Positions 23,065 to 31,333 of a stretch of 64,000 bases of DNA are shown one piece after another. Position numbers and translations under genes: made by a program. Source of the DNA: Cellulomonas humilata (GTDB taxonomy: Bacteria > Actinomycetota > Actinomycetes > Actinomycetales > Cellulomonadaceae); the NCBI RefSeq assembly GCF_030814415.1, contig NZ_JAUSVB010000004.1, positions 310,001 through 374,000 on the forward strand, in the 5' to 3' direction. The notes beneath the pieces were generated by a model, which ran no database searches, was not told the DNA's origin, and saw nothing but the letters and a program-made list of their open reading frames with translations. The first letter of the stretch is position 1. Each line of letters opens with the position of its first letter.

Positions 23065-23793
23065 TTGAGCATCCGCATCGGCACCTCCGGATGGTCGTAC
23101 GACCACTGGGAGCACGTCCTCTACCCGCCCGGGCTCCCGTCGTGGGAGCGGCTGGGGCGGTACGTCCAGGAGTTCGACACCGTCGAGCTCAACGCGAGCT
23201 TCTACCGCTGGCCCCGGGACGCGACCTTCGCCGGCTGGCGGCGGCGGCTCCCCGACGGCTTCCGCATGTCCGTGAAGGCGTCGCGCGGGCTCACCCACGC
23301 CAAGCGCCTCTACGCACCGGAGGGCTGGTCGGACCGCATGGCTCGCTCGTGGCACGAGCTCGGCGACCGGCGCGAGTCGCTGCTGGTCCAGCTCCGGCCG
23401 GACCAGGAGCGCGACGACGCCCGGCTGGACTGGTTCCTGGGCTCGTTGCCCGACTGGGTCCGGGTCGCCGTCGAGCTCCGGCACCCGTCGTGGCAGCAGG
23501 ACGAGGTGTTCACGCTCCTGGAGCGGCACGGCGCGGCGAACGTGGTGATGAGCGGCGCCCACCTGCCGTGCGTCCTGCGGGCGACGGCGCGGACCGTCTA
23601 CGTGCGGATGCACGGGCCGGACCACCAGCACCTCTACGGCGGCTCGTACTCCGACGACGACCTGCGCTGGTGGGCGGACCGCGTCCGTGAGTGGTCGCAG
23701 GGCGGCCACGACGTCCTCGTCTACTTCAACAACGACGGCGGCGGCAACGCCGTGCACAACGCCCGCACGCTGCGTCGGCTCGTGGGCGCCTGA
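23065..23793 (+). CDS. DUF72 domain protein (YecE-like)
   Basis: 242 aa TIM-barrel-like protein. Family marks: IRIGTSGWSYDHWEHVLYPP at the start, FDTVELNASFYRWP, FRMSVKASRGLTHAKRL, VAVELRHPSW and YVRMHGPDHQHLYGGSYSDDDLRWW, ending DVLVYFNNDGGGNAVHNARTL. The reaction is unknown. TTG at 23065 is chosen because family members start right before the IRIGTSGW strand and AGAAGG lies 8 nt upstream; GTG at 23023 is the alternative and adds 14 residues. Confidence 0.85.
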   Translation: MSIRIGTSGWSYDHWEHVLYPPGLPSWERLGRYVQEFDTVELNASFYRWPRDATFAGWRRRLPDGFRMSVKASRGLTHAKRLYAPEGWSDRMARSWHELGDRRESLLVQLRPDQERDDARLDWFLGSLPDWVRVAVELRHPSWQQDEVFTLLERHGAANVVMSGAHLPCVLRATARTVYVRMHGPDHQHLYGGSYSDDDLRWWADRVREWSQGGHDVLVYFNNDGGGNAVHNARTLRRLVGA

Positions 23794-23882
23794 CCTGGAG
23801 GTCCGCCGCTCGACGCGCGCCGGCGTCGTGCCGGACCTACGCTCGCCTCCCGCACGAAAGGCTGAACGACGAGGAGGTCGAG

Positions 23883-24029
23883 ATGCACAGCGACGACAGG
23901 ATCGTCCACGACACCGGCGACGACGCCCCGGTGGTCCGCGACGTCGAGGCAGAAGCCGAGGCGCAGCTGACCGACGCCGAGAAGATCAAGGCCGACGGGA
24001 TCGACGAGCAGAACGTCGAGCCCCGCTAG
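23883..24029 (+). CDS. Small acidic protein, unknown
   Basis: 48 aa, very acidic, rich in Asp/Glu/Val/Ala, with no hydrophobic segment and likely partly disordered or a single helix over EAEAQLTDAEKIKADGID. GAGGAGG 5 nt upstream of the ATG is one of the best ribosome sites in the window, which is the main support for coding. A strong hairpin follows the stop. I recognise no family. Confidence 0.65.
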   Translation: MHSDDRIVHDTGDDAPVVRDVEAEAEAQLTDAEKIKADGIDEQNVEPR

Positions 24030-24044
24030 GACCCGCACCGCACG

Positions 24045-24075
24045 GAGGCGCCGCAGCCCTGGGGCTCGGCGCCTC
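24045..24075 (+). terminator. Hairpin after the small acidic protein gene
   Basis: GAGGCGCCG (24045-24053) pairs with CGGCGCCTC (24067-24075), continued inside by AGCCC (24055-24059) with GGGCT (24062-24066) around one bulged C. It starts 16 nt after the stop. No clear T-tract. Confidence 0.6.
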
Positions 24076-24128
24076 GCGCCTGCTCCCCCTGAGCGCGACG
24101 GCTCCCGCGGTGTCGGACAATCGTCCCC

Positions 24129-25397
24129 GTGATCGCACCGGACGAGCCGACCGCACCCCAGCCGACCCGCCCCCGACGAGATCGCCCGTCACGTGCCGCG
24201 CTGGCGCTCGGCCTGGTGCTCGCACCCCTGCTGCTGGCGGCAGTCGTCGGGATGATCCTGACGTGGCCGCACGACGACGGGGGCACCGGGCAGCGGGCCG
24301 GGCTCGTCGACGTCGGCGTCGAGCACGTCACCGCGGAGGTCACCGGGACCCGTACCGAGCAGTGCGAGTCGACCGTCGAGGACCGCCTCCCGGACGGGTC
24401 GCAGCCGGACCAGGTCCCGTGCCTCCAGGTCCTCGCCACCGTCACGTCCGGTGCACAGGCCGGGACGGAGATCGAGGTGTGGGCGACGGCGACGCTCACG
24501 GCATCCGACGTCCCGGACGGGACCCGGATCGTCGTCCAGCACTACCCGGCGGCGGACGGCGCCCCGGAGGTCTGGGCGTGGTCCGACTTCGCCCGGGGCG
24601 TCCCGCTGGCCACCCTCGCGCTCGCGTTCGTGCTGGTCACCGCCCTGGTCGCCGGGTGGCGAGGCCTGCGCGCCATCGTCGGCCTGGCCCTCGCGTTCGT
24701 GGTCCTGTGGCAGTACGTCCTGCCCGGGCTGATCGCCGGGGAGAACGCCGTCGTCCTGGCGCTGTGCGGGTCGGCGGTGATCATGGCCGTCGTGCTGTAC
24801 CTGGCGCACGGGTTCTCCCTGCGCACCAGCACGGCGCTGCTCGGCACGCTCACCGGGCTCCTGCTCGTCGGCGTGCTCGGCACCGTCGGGGCGGACGCGG
24901 CCCACCTGACCGGCGCGACGACGGAGGAGGACTACCGGCTGGCGGCGCTCCTCGGCGACAACGGGGCGGCGGCGCTGCGGGGTGTCTTCCTGTGCGGCGT
25001 CGTGCTCGCCGGTCTCGGCGTGCTGAACGACGTCACCATCACTCAGGCCTCGGCGGTGTGGGAGCTGCGCGCCGTCGACCCCCGCGCGACGTGGCGTGGC
25101 CTGTTCACCGGTGGGATGCGGATCGGCCGGGACCACATCGCGTCGACGATCTACACCATCGCCTTCGCGTACGCCGGCGCCTCGCTGCCGGTCCTCCTGC
25201 TGCTGCAGATCTACGAGCTGCCGCTGGGCCAGACCCTGACCAGCGGGCAGTTCGCCCAGGAGATCGTCCGCACCCTGGCGGGCGCCATCGGCCTCATCCT
25301 CGCGATCCCGTTCACCACGGCGATCGCGGCCGTCGTGGCGCACGCGCAGGCTCCGGCGGAGCTGCGGCGGGCCTCAGGGCACTCCCACGTCCACTAG
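24129..25397 (+). CDS. YibE/F family membrane protein
   Basis: 422 aa. One N-terminal TM, an extracytoplasmic beta-rich domain (about residues 55-150) with VPCLQVLATVTSGAQAGTEIEV, then a C-terminal YibE/F domain of about seven TMs: LRTSTALLGTLTGLLLVG, GLGVLNDVTITQASAVWEL and GMRIGRDHIASTIYTIAFAYAGASLP are family signatures. Function unknown. GTG at 24129 follows GACAAT by 7 nt with no ribosome site, suggesting a leaderless transcript. Its last 24 nt overlap the end of a convergent paralogue. Confidence 0.88.
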   Translation: MIAPDEPTAPQPTRPRRDRPSRAALALGLVLAPLLLAAVVGMILTWPHDDGGTGQRAGLVDVGVEHVTAEVTGTRTEQCESTVEDRLPDGSQPDQVPCLQVLATVTSGAQAGTEIEVWATATLTASDVPDGTRIVVQHYPAADGAPEVWAWSDFARGVPLATLALAFVLVTALVAGWRGLRAIVGLALAFVVLWQYVLPGLIAGENAVVLALCGSAVIMAVVLYLAHGFSLRTSTALLGTLTGLLLVGVLGTVGADAAHLTGATTEEDYRLAALLGDNGAAALRGVFLCGVVLAGLGVLNDVTITQASAVWELRAVDPRATWRGLFTGGMRIGRDHIASTIYTIAFAYAGASLPVLLLLQIYELPLGQTLTSGQFAQEIVRTLAGAIGLILAIPFTTAIAAVVAHAQAPAELRRASGHSHVH

Positions 25398-26558
25398 CTC
25401 GGGCTCCACCGCGGTGGTCGGAGCCGGCCGCCCGGAGCGCACCACCCACGCGGCGATCGCCGTCGTGAGCGGGATGGCCAGCACCAGGCCGATCGACCCG
25501 ACGAGCGTCCGGGCGACCTCCTCGGCAAGCTCCCCGCTGGTCAGGGCGTCGAGCATCCCGCGGTCGGAGATGCTGACCAGCAGGACGAGCGGCAGGGTGG
25601 CACCCACGTAGGCGAACACGATCGTGTAGACGGTCGAGGCGATGTGGTCGCGGCCGATCCGCATGCCCCGCCCGAACAGCTCGCGCCAGCCGGCGTCCGG
25701 GGAGCTGCCGTGCAGCTCCCACACCGCGGACGCCTGCGTGATCGTCACGTCGTTCAGCACGCCGAGCCCGGCGATCACCATGCCGCACAGGAGGATCGCG
25801 CTCATCCGCGCCTGCGGGGCGTACGACAGCAGGTCGAGGGCGTACTCCCCCGACAGCCCGGTCAGGTGCGCCGCGCCGCTCGCCCACGTCGCCAGGAACC
25901 CGGTGGCGAGCAGCCCGAGCAGGGTGCCGACGAGCGCGGTCGACGTGCGCAGCGTGAAGCCGTGCGCCAGGTAGAGGACGACGAACATGATGGCCGACGA
26001 CGTCACCAGGGCCACCGGCAGCGCGGGCTTGCCCTCGAGCAGCGCCGGCAGCATGAACGCGCCGATGACGCCCATCGAGATGCCGAGCCCGAGCAGGGCC
26101 GCGAACCCCCGCCACCGGGCCACCGCGACCACCAGCACCGCGAACACCGCGGCGAGCAGGCCGAGCGGCGGCCCGCGGACGAAGTCCGTGAAGACGAGGC
26201 CCGTCTCCGGGGTCCCCAGGGATCCCAGGTCGGCGGCGATCACCCGGTCCCCCGGATCGATCTCGGGCAGGTACTCCGGTGGGACCTGGACCCAGGCGCT
26301 GGACCCGTCGGCCATCGTCGCGCGGACCTGGCGCAACGGGTCCGCGGCGTCCGGGAACACCTCCACCACCGTCACCGTCGGGAAGGTCATGCCGGGCGGT
26401 GACGTCTCCAGCACGGGCCGCTCCCCCGTCGGCCACAGCACCCACGCGCCCAGCAGCGTGACCAGGAGAGCGGGGACCAGGATGGCCGTGAACACCCTGC
26501 GTGCGTGCCGACGGACCTGCGGCGAGGCCGGGACGACGTCGTGCGTGTGCGCACTCAT
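25374..26558 (-). CDS. YibE/F family membrane protein, second copy
   Basis: 394 aa with the same plan as the neighbouring gene: one TM, a short external domain, and the YibE/F domain with LRTSTALVGTLLGLLATGF, GLGVLNDVTITQASAVWEL and GMRIGRDHIASTVYTIVFAYVGATLP. The external domain is shorter and diverged (EYLPEIDPGDRVIAADLG), so the copies are not a recent duplication. ATG at 26558 is chosen over one 18 codons upstream because MSAHTHDVV precedes the first TM at normal distance; neither has a good ribosome site. Function unknown. Confidence 0.87.
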   Translation of the reverse strand: MSAHTHDVVPASPQVRRHARRVFTAILVPALLVTLLGAWVLWPTGERPVLETSPPGMTFPTVTVVEVFPDAADPLRQVRATMADGSSAWVQVPPEYLPEIDPGDRVIAADLGSLGTPETGLVFTDFVRGPPLGLLAAVFAVLVVAVARWRGFAALLGLGISMGVIGAFMLPALLEGKPALPVALVTSSAIMFVVLYLAHGFTLRTSTALVGTLLGLLATGFLATWASGAAHLTGLSGEYALDLLSYAPQARMSAILLCGMVIAGLGVLNDVTITQASAVWELHGSSPDAGWRELFGRGMRIGRDHIASTVYTIVFAYVGATLPLVLLVSISDRGMLDALTSGELAEEVARTLVGSIGLVLAIPLTTAIAAWVVRSGRPAPTTAVEPELVDVGVP

Positions 26559-26649
26559 CGCCCCAGGATCCGTCGACGGACGCCGGGGCACGGCCCGGAC
26601 ACGCCGTCGCACCCTGTCCCGTCAGGCTCGGCACTGGCAGGGTGACGGC

Positions 26650-27465
26650 ATGGGGTCTCCGGACGGCATCGCGGGCGTGTTCGACCGAGCTGCGGACACG
26701 TACGACCGCGTCGGCGTGCCGTGGTTCGAGCCGATCGCCGCGGGCCTCGTCGCCGCGCTGGCGGTCCGTCCCGGCGAGCGCGTGCTCGACGTGGGCTGCG
26801 GACGAGGTGCGGCGCTGCGGCCGCTCGCTCACGCGACCGGGCCCGACGGGTACGCACTGGGGATCGATCTCGCCCCGCGGATGGTCGAGCTGACGAGGCA
26901 GGACCTGTCGGACCTGCCGCAGGTCGAGGTGCGGGTCGGCGACGCCCGCGCACCCGGGCTGCCGTCGGGGTCCTTCGACGTCGTCGCGTCGTGCCTGGTG
27001 CTGTTCTTCCTGCCGGACCCGGCCGCGGCGCTGCGTGCGTGGACGGACCTCCTTGTTGGTGGCGGACGCCTCGGCGTGACGACCTTCGGCGGCCAGGACG
27101 AGCAGTGGCGCCGCGTCGACGCCCTCTTCGATCCGTACCTTCCTGCGGCGATGCTCGACGCCCGCACCAGCGGCCGGCGCGGACCGTTCGCCTCCGACGA
27201 CGGGATGCAGGACCTGTTCCGCGTGGCCGGGTTGGCCGACGTCCGGACGGTCGCGGACCAGGTCGAGGCGAGGTTCGACGACCCGGAGCACTTCTTGCGG
27301 TTCTCGTGGTCGCACGGACAGCGGGCGATGTGGGAGTCCGTGCCCGAGGCGGACCGCGCGGCACTGCGCGCCGAGGTCGTCGACACCCTGGACGGGATGC
27401 GCGACGACGCCGGTCGCCTCACGTTCGCGCAGCACGTCCGGCACACGCTGGGCGTGCGCGCCTGA
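26650..27465 (+). CDS. Class I SAM-dependent methyltransferase (UbiE-like)
   Basis: 271 aa. Motif I VLDVGCGRGAALRPLA near residue 45, acidic end of strand 2 in LGIDLAPRMVELT, motif II-like VGDARAPGLPSGSFDVVASCLVLFFLPDP and LLVGGGRLGVTTFGG. The N-terminal FDRAADTYDRVGVPWFEPIA is the usual UbiE-type lead-in. Substrate unknown. ATG at 26650 is preceded by CAGGGT at 6 nt, either a leaderless -10 or a weak ribosome site. Neighbour genes give no functional hint. Confidence 0.85.
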   Translation: MGSPDGIAGVFDRAADTYDRVGVPWFEPIAAGLVAALAVRPGERVLDVGCGRGAALRPLAHATGPDGYALGIDLAPRMVELTRQDLSDLPQVEVRVGDARAPGLPSGSFDVVASCLVLFFLPDPAAALRAWTDLLVGGGRLGVTTFGGQDEQWRRVDALFDPYLPAAMLDARTSGRRGPFASDDGMQDLFRVAGLADVRTVADQVEARFDDPEHFLRFSWSHGQRAMWESVPEADRAALRAEVVDTLDGMRDDAGRLTFAQHVRHTLGVRA

Positions 27466-27493
27466 CGCACCCGTCCGGCAGGTCCCGGCCGAG

Positions 27494-27520
27494 TGTCACG
27501 TCTGCACGCCCTGCTCGGTC
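27494..27520 (+). promoter_or_regulatory. Candidate ECF41 promoter of the epimerase-sigma operon
   Basis: TGTCACG (27494-27500), 16 nt, then GGTC (27517-27520). The reported ECF41 promoter is TGTCACA-N16-CGTC; this differs at one position in each element. The identical pair with identical spacing recurs before the NADH dehydrogenase gene. Confidence 0.7.
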
Positions 27521-27568
27521 GAACGTGTGACCAGCGCGTCGCTGGGTCACCGACACGGAGGTTCACCC

Positions 27569-28309
27569 ATGAAGATCGTCGTCATCGGAGGCACGGGCCT
27601 CATCGGCTCGAAGCTGGTCGCGCTGCTGGCGGCCGACGGCCACGACGCCGTCGCCGCGTCGCCCGGCACGGGCGTCAACACCCTGACCGGCGACGGGCTG
27701 GCCGAGGTGCTGACGGGCGCCGACGTCGTGGTCGACGTCTCGAACTCGCCGTCCTTCGAGGCGGCGGCGGTCCTGGAGTTCTTCACGACCTCGACCCGCA
27801 ACCTGCTGGCCGCCGAGACGGTCGCAGGCGTCCGGCACCACGTGGCGCTGTCGGTCGTCGGCACGCAGCGGCTCCCCGAGAGCGGGTACTTCCGCGCGAA
27901 GATCGCGCAGGAACAGCTCATCGAGAGCTCCCCGATCCCGTTCTCGCTCGTGCACGCGACCCAGTTCTTCGAGTTCCTCGCCGGCATCGTCGACTCCGCG
28001 ACGGACGGCTCCACGGTGCGGCTGGCGCCCGTGCTGATCCAGCCGATGGCCGCCGACGACGTCGCCGCCGAGCTGCGTGACGTCGCGGTGGGCGCGCCGA
28101 CGAACGCCCGGGTCGACATCGCCGGCCCGGAGCGGTTCCGGCTCGACGACCTCGGCCGTCGCTTCCTGGCCGCACGCGACGACGCACGCGAGGTCGTCAC
28201 GGACCTCACCGCGCCGTACTTCGGTGCCGTGCTGCAGGAGGACACGCTGGTCCCGCTCGGCGAGGCGACGCTGGGGAGCACCCACCTCCAGGACTGGGCC
28301 GCCCGGTGA
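27569..28309 (+). CDS. NAD(P)-binding epimerase/NmrA-like protein, ECF41 partner
   Basis: 246 aa. N-terminal MKIVVIGGTGLIGSKL is the GxxGxxG dinucleotide site of atypical SDRs; LSVVGTQRLPESGYFRAKIAQEQLI carries the position of the catalytic Tyr-x3-Lys (Y-F-R-A-K). ECF41 sigma genes are characteristically beside one carboxymuconolactone decarboxylase, oxidoreductase or epimerase (COE) gene; this is that partner. GGAGG lies 7 nt upstream of the ATG. It is followed after 16 nt by the sigma gene. Substrate unknown. Confidence 0.88.
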   Translation: MKIVVIGGTGLIGSKLVALLAADGHDAVAASPGTGVNTLTGDGLAEVLTGADVVVDVSNSPSFEAAAVLEFFTTSTRNLLAAETVAGVRHHVALSVVGTQRLPESGYFRAKIAQEQLIESSPIPFSLVHATQFFEFLAGIVDSATDGSTVRLAPVLIQPMAADDVAAELRDVAVGAPTNARVDIAGPERFRLDDLGRRFLAARDDAREVVTDLTAPYFGAVLQEDTLVPLGEATLGSTHLQDWAAR

Positions 28310-28325
28310 CCCCTATCTTGTGACG

Positions 28326-29252
28326 GTGACCAGGGACACCGCCGACAACCCGAGCGCGCCGGCTGCGGGGTCGAACACCAACGTGCCGGACTCGGACCTG
28401 GCCGCGTTCGAGGACGTGCGGCCGCGCCTGTTCGGCCTCGCCTACCGGATGCTGGGCAGCGTCGCGGAGGCCGAGGACGTGGTTCAGGACGCGTGGCTGC
28501 GCTGGCAGGGCACGGACCGCCGCGCGGTCCGCAACCCCGCGGCGTTCCTCACCACCACCACGACACGGCTCGCCATCAACGCGACCACCTCGGCGCACGC
28601 GCGGCGCGAGACCTACATCGGTCCCTGGTTGCCGGAGCCGGTGGACACCAGCGCGGACCCCGCTCTCGGCGCCGAGCGGGCGGAGGCTCTCGGGATGGCC
28701 GTGCTGCTCCTGCTGGAGAAGCTCGGCCCGACGGAGCGTGCCGCCTACGTGCTGCGTGAGGCGTTCGGGTACTCCTACCGGGAGATCGCCGACGTGCTGG
28801 ACACGTCGGAGGTCAATGCACGGCAGGTCGCCCGACGGGCGCGCGAGCACCTCGACTCCGAGCGCTCGGCGCCCGCGTCGCCGGCCCAGCAGCGCCGGCT
28901 GCTGGAGTCGTTCGTCGCTGCTGCACGGGTCGGGGATCTCGACGGGCTGGAGCGGCTGCTCGTCGACGACGTCGTCGTGCGGCCCGACGGCGGCGGCGAG
29001 GTGCACGCGTCGCGCGTCGAGCTGGTGGGCGCCGCGCGCACGGTGACGTTCCTGGACAACATCCTGCGCAAGTACTGGCAGGACTCGACGCTGCGGATCG
29101 TCGAGGCCAACGGTGGCGCTGCCCTTCTGGTCACGTCGGACACCGGCGAGCCGCAGGCGATCGTCGCGCTGGACGGCTCGGACCGTGGGATCGAGCATGT
29201 CTACATCCAGGTCACCCCGAGCAAGATGCGGCAGTTCGCCCCCGCCGCCTGA
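28326..29252 (+). CDS. ECF41-type sigma factor with SnoaL-like C-terminal domain
   Basis: 308 aa. Region 2: LFGLAYRMLGSVAEAEDVVQDAWLRW; region 4: LGPTERAAYVLREAFGYSYREIADVLDTSEVNARQVARRAREHL. A C-terminal domain of about 110 residues of the SnoaL type follows, with the linker motif DGGG (in RPDGGGEVHASR) and a degenerate NPDKx end (VTPSKM), both features of ECF41, where the extension controls activity instead of an anti-sigma factor. TATCTT ends 6 nt before GTG 28326; GTG 28320 is an alternative. It likely directs its own operon and the NADH dehydrogenase operon. Confidence 0.9.
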   Translation: MTRDTADNPSAPAAGSNTNVPDSDLAAFEDVRPRLFGLAYRMLGSVAEAEDVVQDAWLRWQGTDRRAVRNPAAFLTTTTTRLAINATTSAHARRETYIGPWLPEPVDTSADPALGAERAEALGMAVLLLLEKLGPTERAAYVLREAFGYSYREIADVLDTSEVNARQVARRAREHLDSERSAPASPAQQRRLLESFVAAARVGDLDGLERLLVDDVVVRPDGGGEVHASRVELVGAARTVTFLDNILRKYWQDSTLRIVEANGGAALLVTSDTGEPQAIVALDGSDRGIEHVYIQVTPSKMRQFAPAA

Positions 29253-29259
29253 CCGGTGG

Positions 29260-29286
29260 TGTCACGTTCCGGCGCCCTGCGTGGTC
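29260..29286 (+). promoter_or_regulatory. Candidate ECF41 promoter of the NADH dehydrogenase operon
   Basis: TGTCACG (29260-29266), 16 nt, GGTC (29283-29286), beginning 8 nt after the sigma stop. Both elements and the spacing are identical to those before the epimerase gene, and GGTCGA is shared at the second element. Confidence 0.7.
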
Positions 29287-29303
29287 GAGAGGGAGTGGCA
29301 CAC

Positions 29304-30620
29304 ATGAAGAAGATCGTGATCGTCGGCGGTGGCTACGCGGGCTTCTACGCCGCGTGGAACCTGGAGAAGGCGCTGCGCCCGGACGAGGCGGAGATCACCG
29401 TCATCGACCCGCGGCCGTACATGACGTACCAGCCGTTCCTGCCCGAGGTGATGGCCGGGTCGGTCGAGGCCCGGCACGCCGCGGTCTCGCTGCGCAAGCA
29501 CCTGCGCCGCTCGAAGGTGGTCGCCGGCGAGGTGACCCGGGTCGAGCACGCGCGCCGGGTGCTGCAGGTCCGCCCCGCCGACGGCGACGACGTCGAGCTC
29601 GACTACGACGTCATCGTGATCACCGCCGGGGCGGTCACGCGCACGTTCCCCATCCCGGGGATCGCCGAGCAGGCCATCGGGATGAAGCACGTCGAGGAGG
29701 CCGTCGCCATCCGCGACACGCTCCTCACGTCGTTCGACCGCGCCTCCGTCCTGCCGCCCGGACCCGAGCGGCAGCGGCTGCTGACCGTGACGTTCGTGGG
29801 CGGCGGCTTCTCGGGCGTCGAAGGGTTCGGGGAGCTGCTCTCGCTGGCCACGTCGCTGCTGCGCTCCTACCCCGAGCTCTCGCTCGCGGACCTGAGCTTC
29901 CACCTCGTCGAGGCGGCGGGCCGGATCCTGCCCGAGGTCACCGACGAGCCCGGACGGTGGGTGGTGCGCGCGCTCGAGGAGCGTGGCGCGCACGTGCACC
30001 TGAACACGCAGCTGGTCTCCGCGGTGGGCGGGCACGTGGTGCTCTCCACGGGCCAGGAGTTCGACTCCGAGCTGATCGTGTGGGCCGCGGGCAACGCCGC
30101 GAACCCGGTGGTCGCCCAGCACACGGACCTCCCGGTCGACGACCGCGGCTTCCTCCGCGTGCGCACGGACCTGCGCATCGGCACGGCACAGGCTGCCGTG
30201 CCCGACGCGTGGGCCGCCGGGGACGACGCCGCCGTCCCGGACATCGCCGTCGGCACGCCCGGTGCCCGGACCGTCCCGAACGCCCAGCACGCCGTGCGCC
30301 AGGGCAGGCACCTCGCGGCGAACATCGCCGCCGTGCTGCGGGGCGGGACTCCGCGGGACTACGTGCACCAGAGCCTCGGCGTCGTGGCCACCCTCGGCCT
30401 GGGCCAGGGCGTGTTCCAGTACCGGCGCCTGGTCATCACGGGCTTCCCGGCGTGGGTCATGCACCGGGGTTACCACGTGCTGGCGGTCCCCACGTGGGAG
30501 CGAAAGATCCGGGTCGCGGCCGTGTGGCTGGCCGCCGCGGTCTTCGGGCGGGACATCGTCTCGCTCGCGAGCGTGCAGCACCCGCGCGAGGCGTTCGTGC
30601 GCGGCGGCACGCCCCGCTAG
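29304..30620 (+). CDS. Type II NADH dehydrogenase-like FAD/NAD oxidoreductase
   Basis: 438 aa. Two dinucleotide folds: FAD site IVIVGGGYAGFYAAWNLEKAL at the N-terminus and NAD site VTFVGGGFSGVEGFGELLSL near residue 170. YMTYQPFLPEVMAGSVEARHAAVSLRKHL and WAAGDDAAVPD (FAD) are NDH-2 features; the C-terminal ERKIRVAAVWLAAAVFGRDIVSL is the amphipathic membrane anchor. It oxidises NADH and passes electrons to quinone. It starts right after a candidate ECF41 promoter, so it may be an output of that sigma factor, perhaps under redox stress. Start codon has GGGAG 9 nt upstream. Confidence 0.9.
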   Translation: MKKIVIVGGGYAGFYAAWNLEKALRPDEAEITVIDPRPYMTYQPFLPEVMAGSVEARHAAVSLRKHLRRSKVVAGEVTRVEHARRVLQVRPADGDDVELDYDVIVITAGAVTRTFPIPGIAEQAIGMKHVEEAVAIRDTLLTSFDRASVLPPGPERQRLLTVTFVGGGFSGVEGFGELLSLATSLLRSYPELSLADLSFHLVEAAGRILPEVTDEPGRWVVRALEERGAHVHLNTQLVSAVGGHVVLSTGQEFDSELIVWAAGNAANPVVAQHTDLPVDDRGFLRVRTDLRIGTAQAAVPDAWAAGDDAAVPDIAVGTPGARTVPNAQHAVRQGRHLAANIAAVLRGGTPRDYVHQSLGVVATLGLGQGVFQYRRLVITGFPAWVMHRGYHVLAVPTWERKIRVAAVWLAAAVFGRDIVSLASVQHPREAFVRGGTPR

Positions 30621-30643
30621 CCGGGCCCTGCCAGGATGACCCC

Positions 30644-31306
30644 GTGACCACACCTGCGCCCGGACTCGTCGCTCGACGCTGGCGCAGCCGGCGGTCCGCC
30701 GCGGTCGCGGGGATCGTCTTCGCGGTGCTGCTCATCGCCGCGCTCGTGATGATGCGGCTCGCCGTCGCGGGTGAGACCGTCGGCCAGATCGAGCTCGACC
30801 CCGGCCGACGCACCCTCGTGCGCCTCGCCCTGAACCTCGTGCCGTTCGCCGGGATCGCGTTCCTCTGGTTCATCGGCGTGGTGCGCGACCAGCTGGGCGA
30901 GGTCGAGGACCGCCTGTTCTCGACCGTCTTCCTGGGCAGCGGCCTGCTCTTCCTCGCGATGCTGTTCCAGGGTGCGGTGACCGCGACGAGCCTGGTCGCG
31001 ATGGTGTCCGGATCCGACCTCGACGCCGGTGTCTGGACGTTCGGCCGCGGCACCACGGAGGCGCTGATCTCCGTGTACGCCATGCGGATGGCCGCCGTGT
31101 TCACGCTGTCGGTGAGCACGGTCGCGCTACGCACCGCCGCCGTCCCTCGCTGGGTGCCGTTCAGCGGCTACGCGGTCGCGCTGGTGCTCCTCCTCGTCGC
31201 GGGCGAGAACAAGTGGGCGCAGCTGGTGTTCCCCGCCTGGGTGCTCGTGCTCAGCGTCGCCATCCTGCTGACCCCCGGCCGCGCTCGCTCCGCGGCCGCT
31301 GCGTGA
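30644..31306 (+). CDS. Membrane protein, unknown function
   Basis: 220 aa with five to six hydrophobic segments (AGIVFAVLLIAALVMMRL, LALNLVPFAGIAFLWFIG, STVFLGSGLLFLAMLFQGAV, VFTLSVSTVALRTAAV, PFSGYAVALVLLLVAG, FPAWVLVLSVAILLT). I recognise no family. It begins 23 nt after the NADH dehydrogenase stop and is probably co-transcribed; CAGGAT 6 nt before GTG 30644 could be either a ribosome site (AGGA) or a leaderless -10. The 27 nt beyond its stop separate it from the convergent DinB gene. Confidence 0.75.
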   Translation: MTTPAPGLVARRWRSRRSAAVAGIVFAVLLIAALVMMRLAVAGETVGQIELDPGRRTLVRLALNLVPFAGIAFLWFIGVVRDQLGEVEDRLFSTVFLGSGLLFLAMLFQGAVTATSLVAMVSGSDLDAGVWTFGRGTTEALISVYAMRMAAVFTLSVSTVALRTAAVPRWVPFSGYAVALVLLLVAGENKWAQLVFPAWVLVLSVAILLTPGRARSAAAA

Positions 31307-31333
31307 ACCGGCGCTTCGTCATCAGCTCCGACG

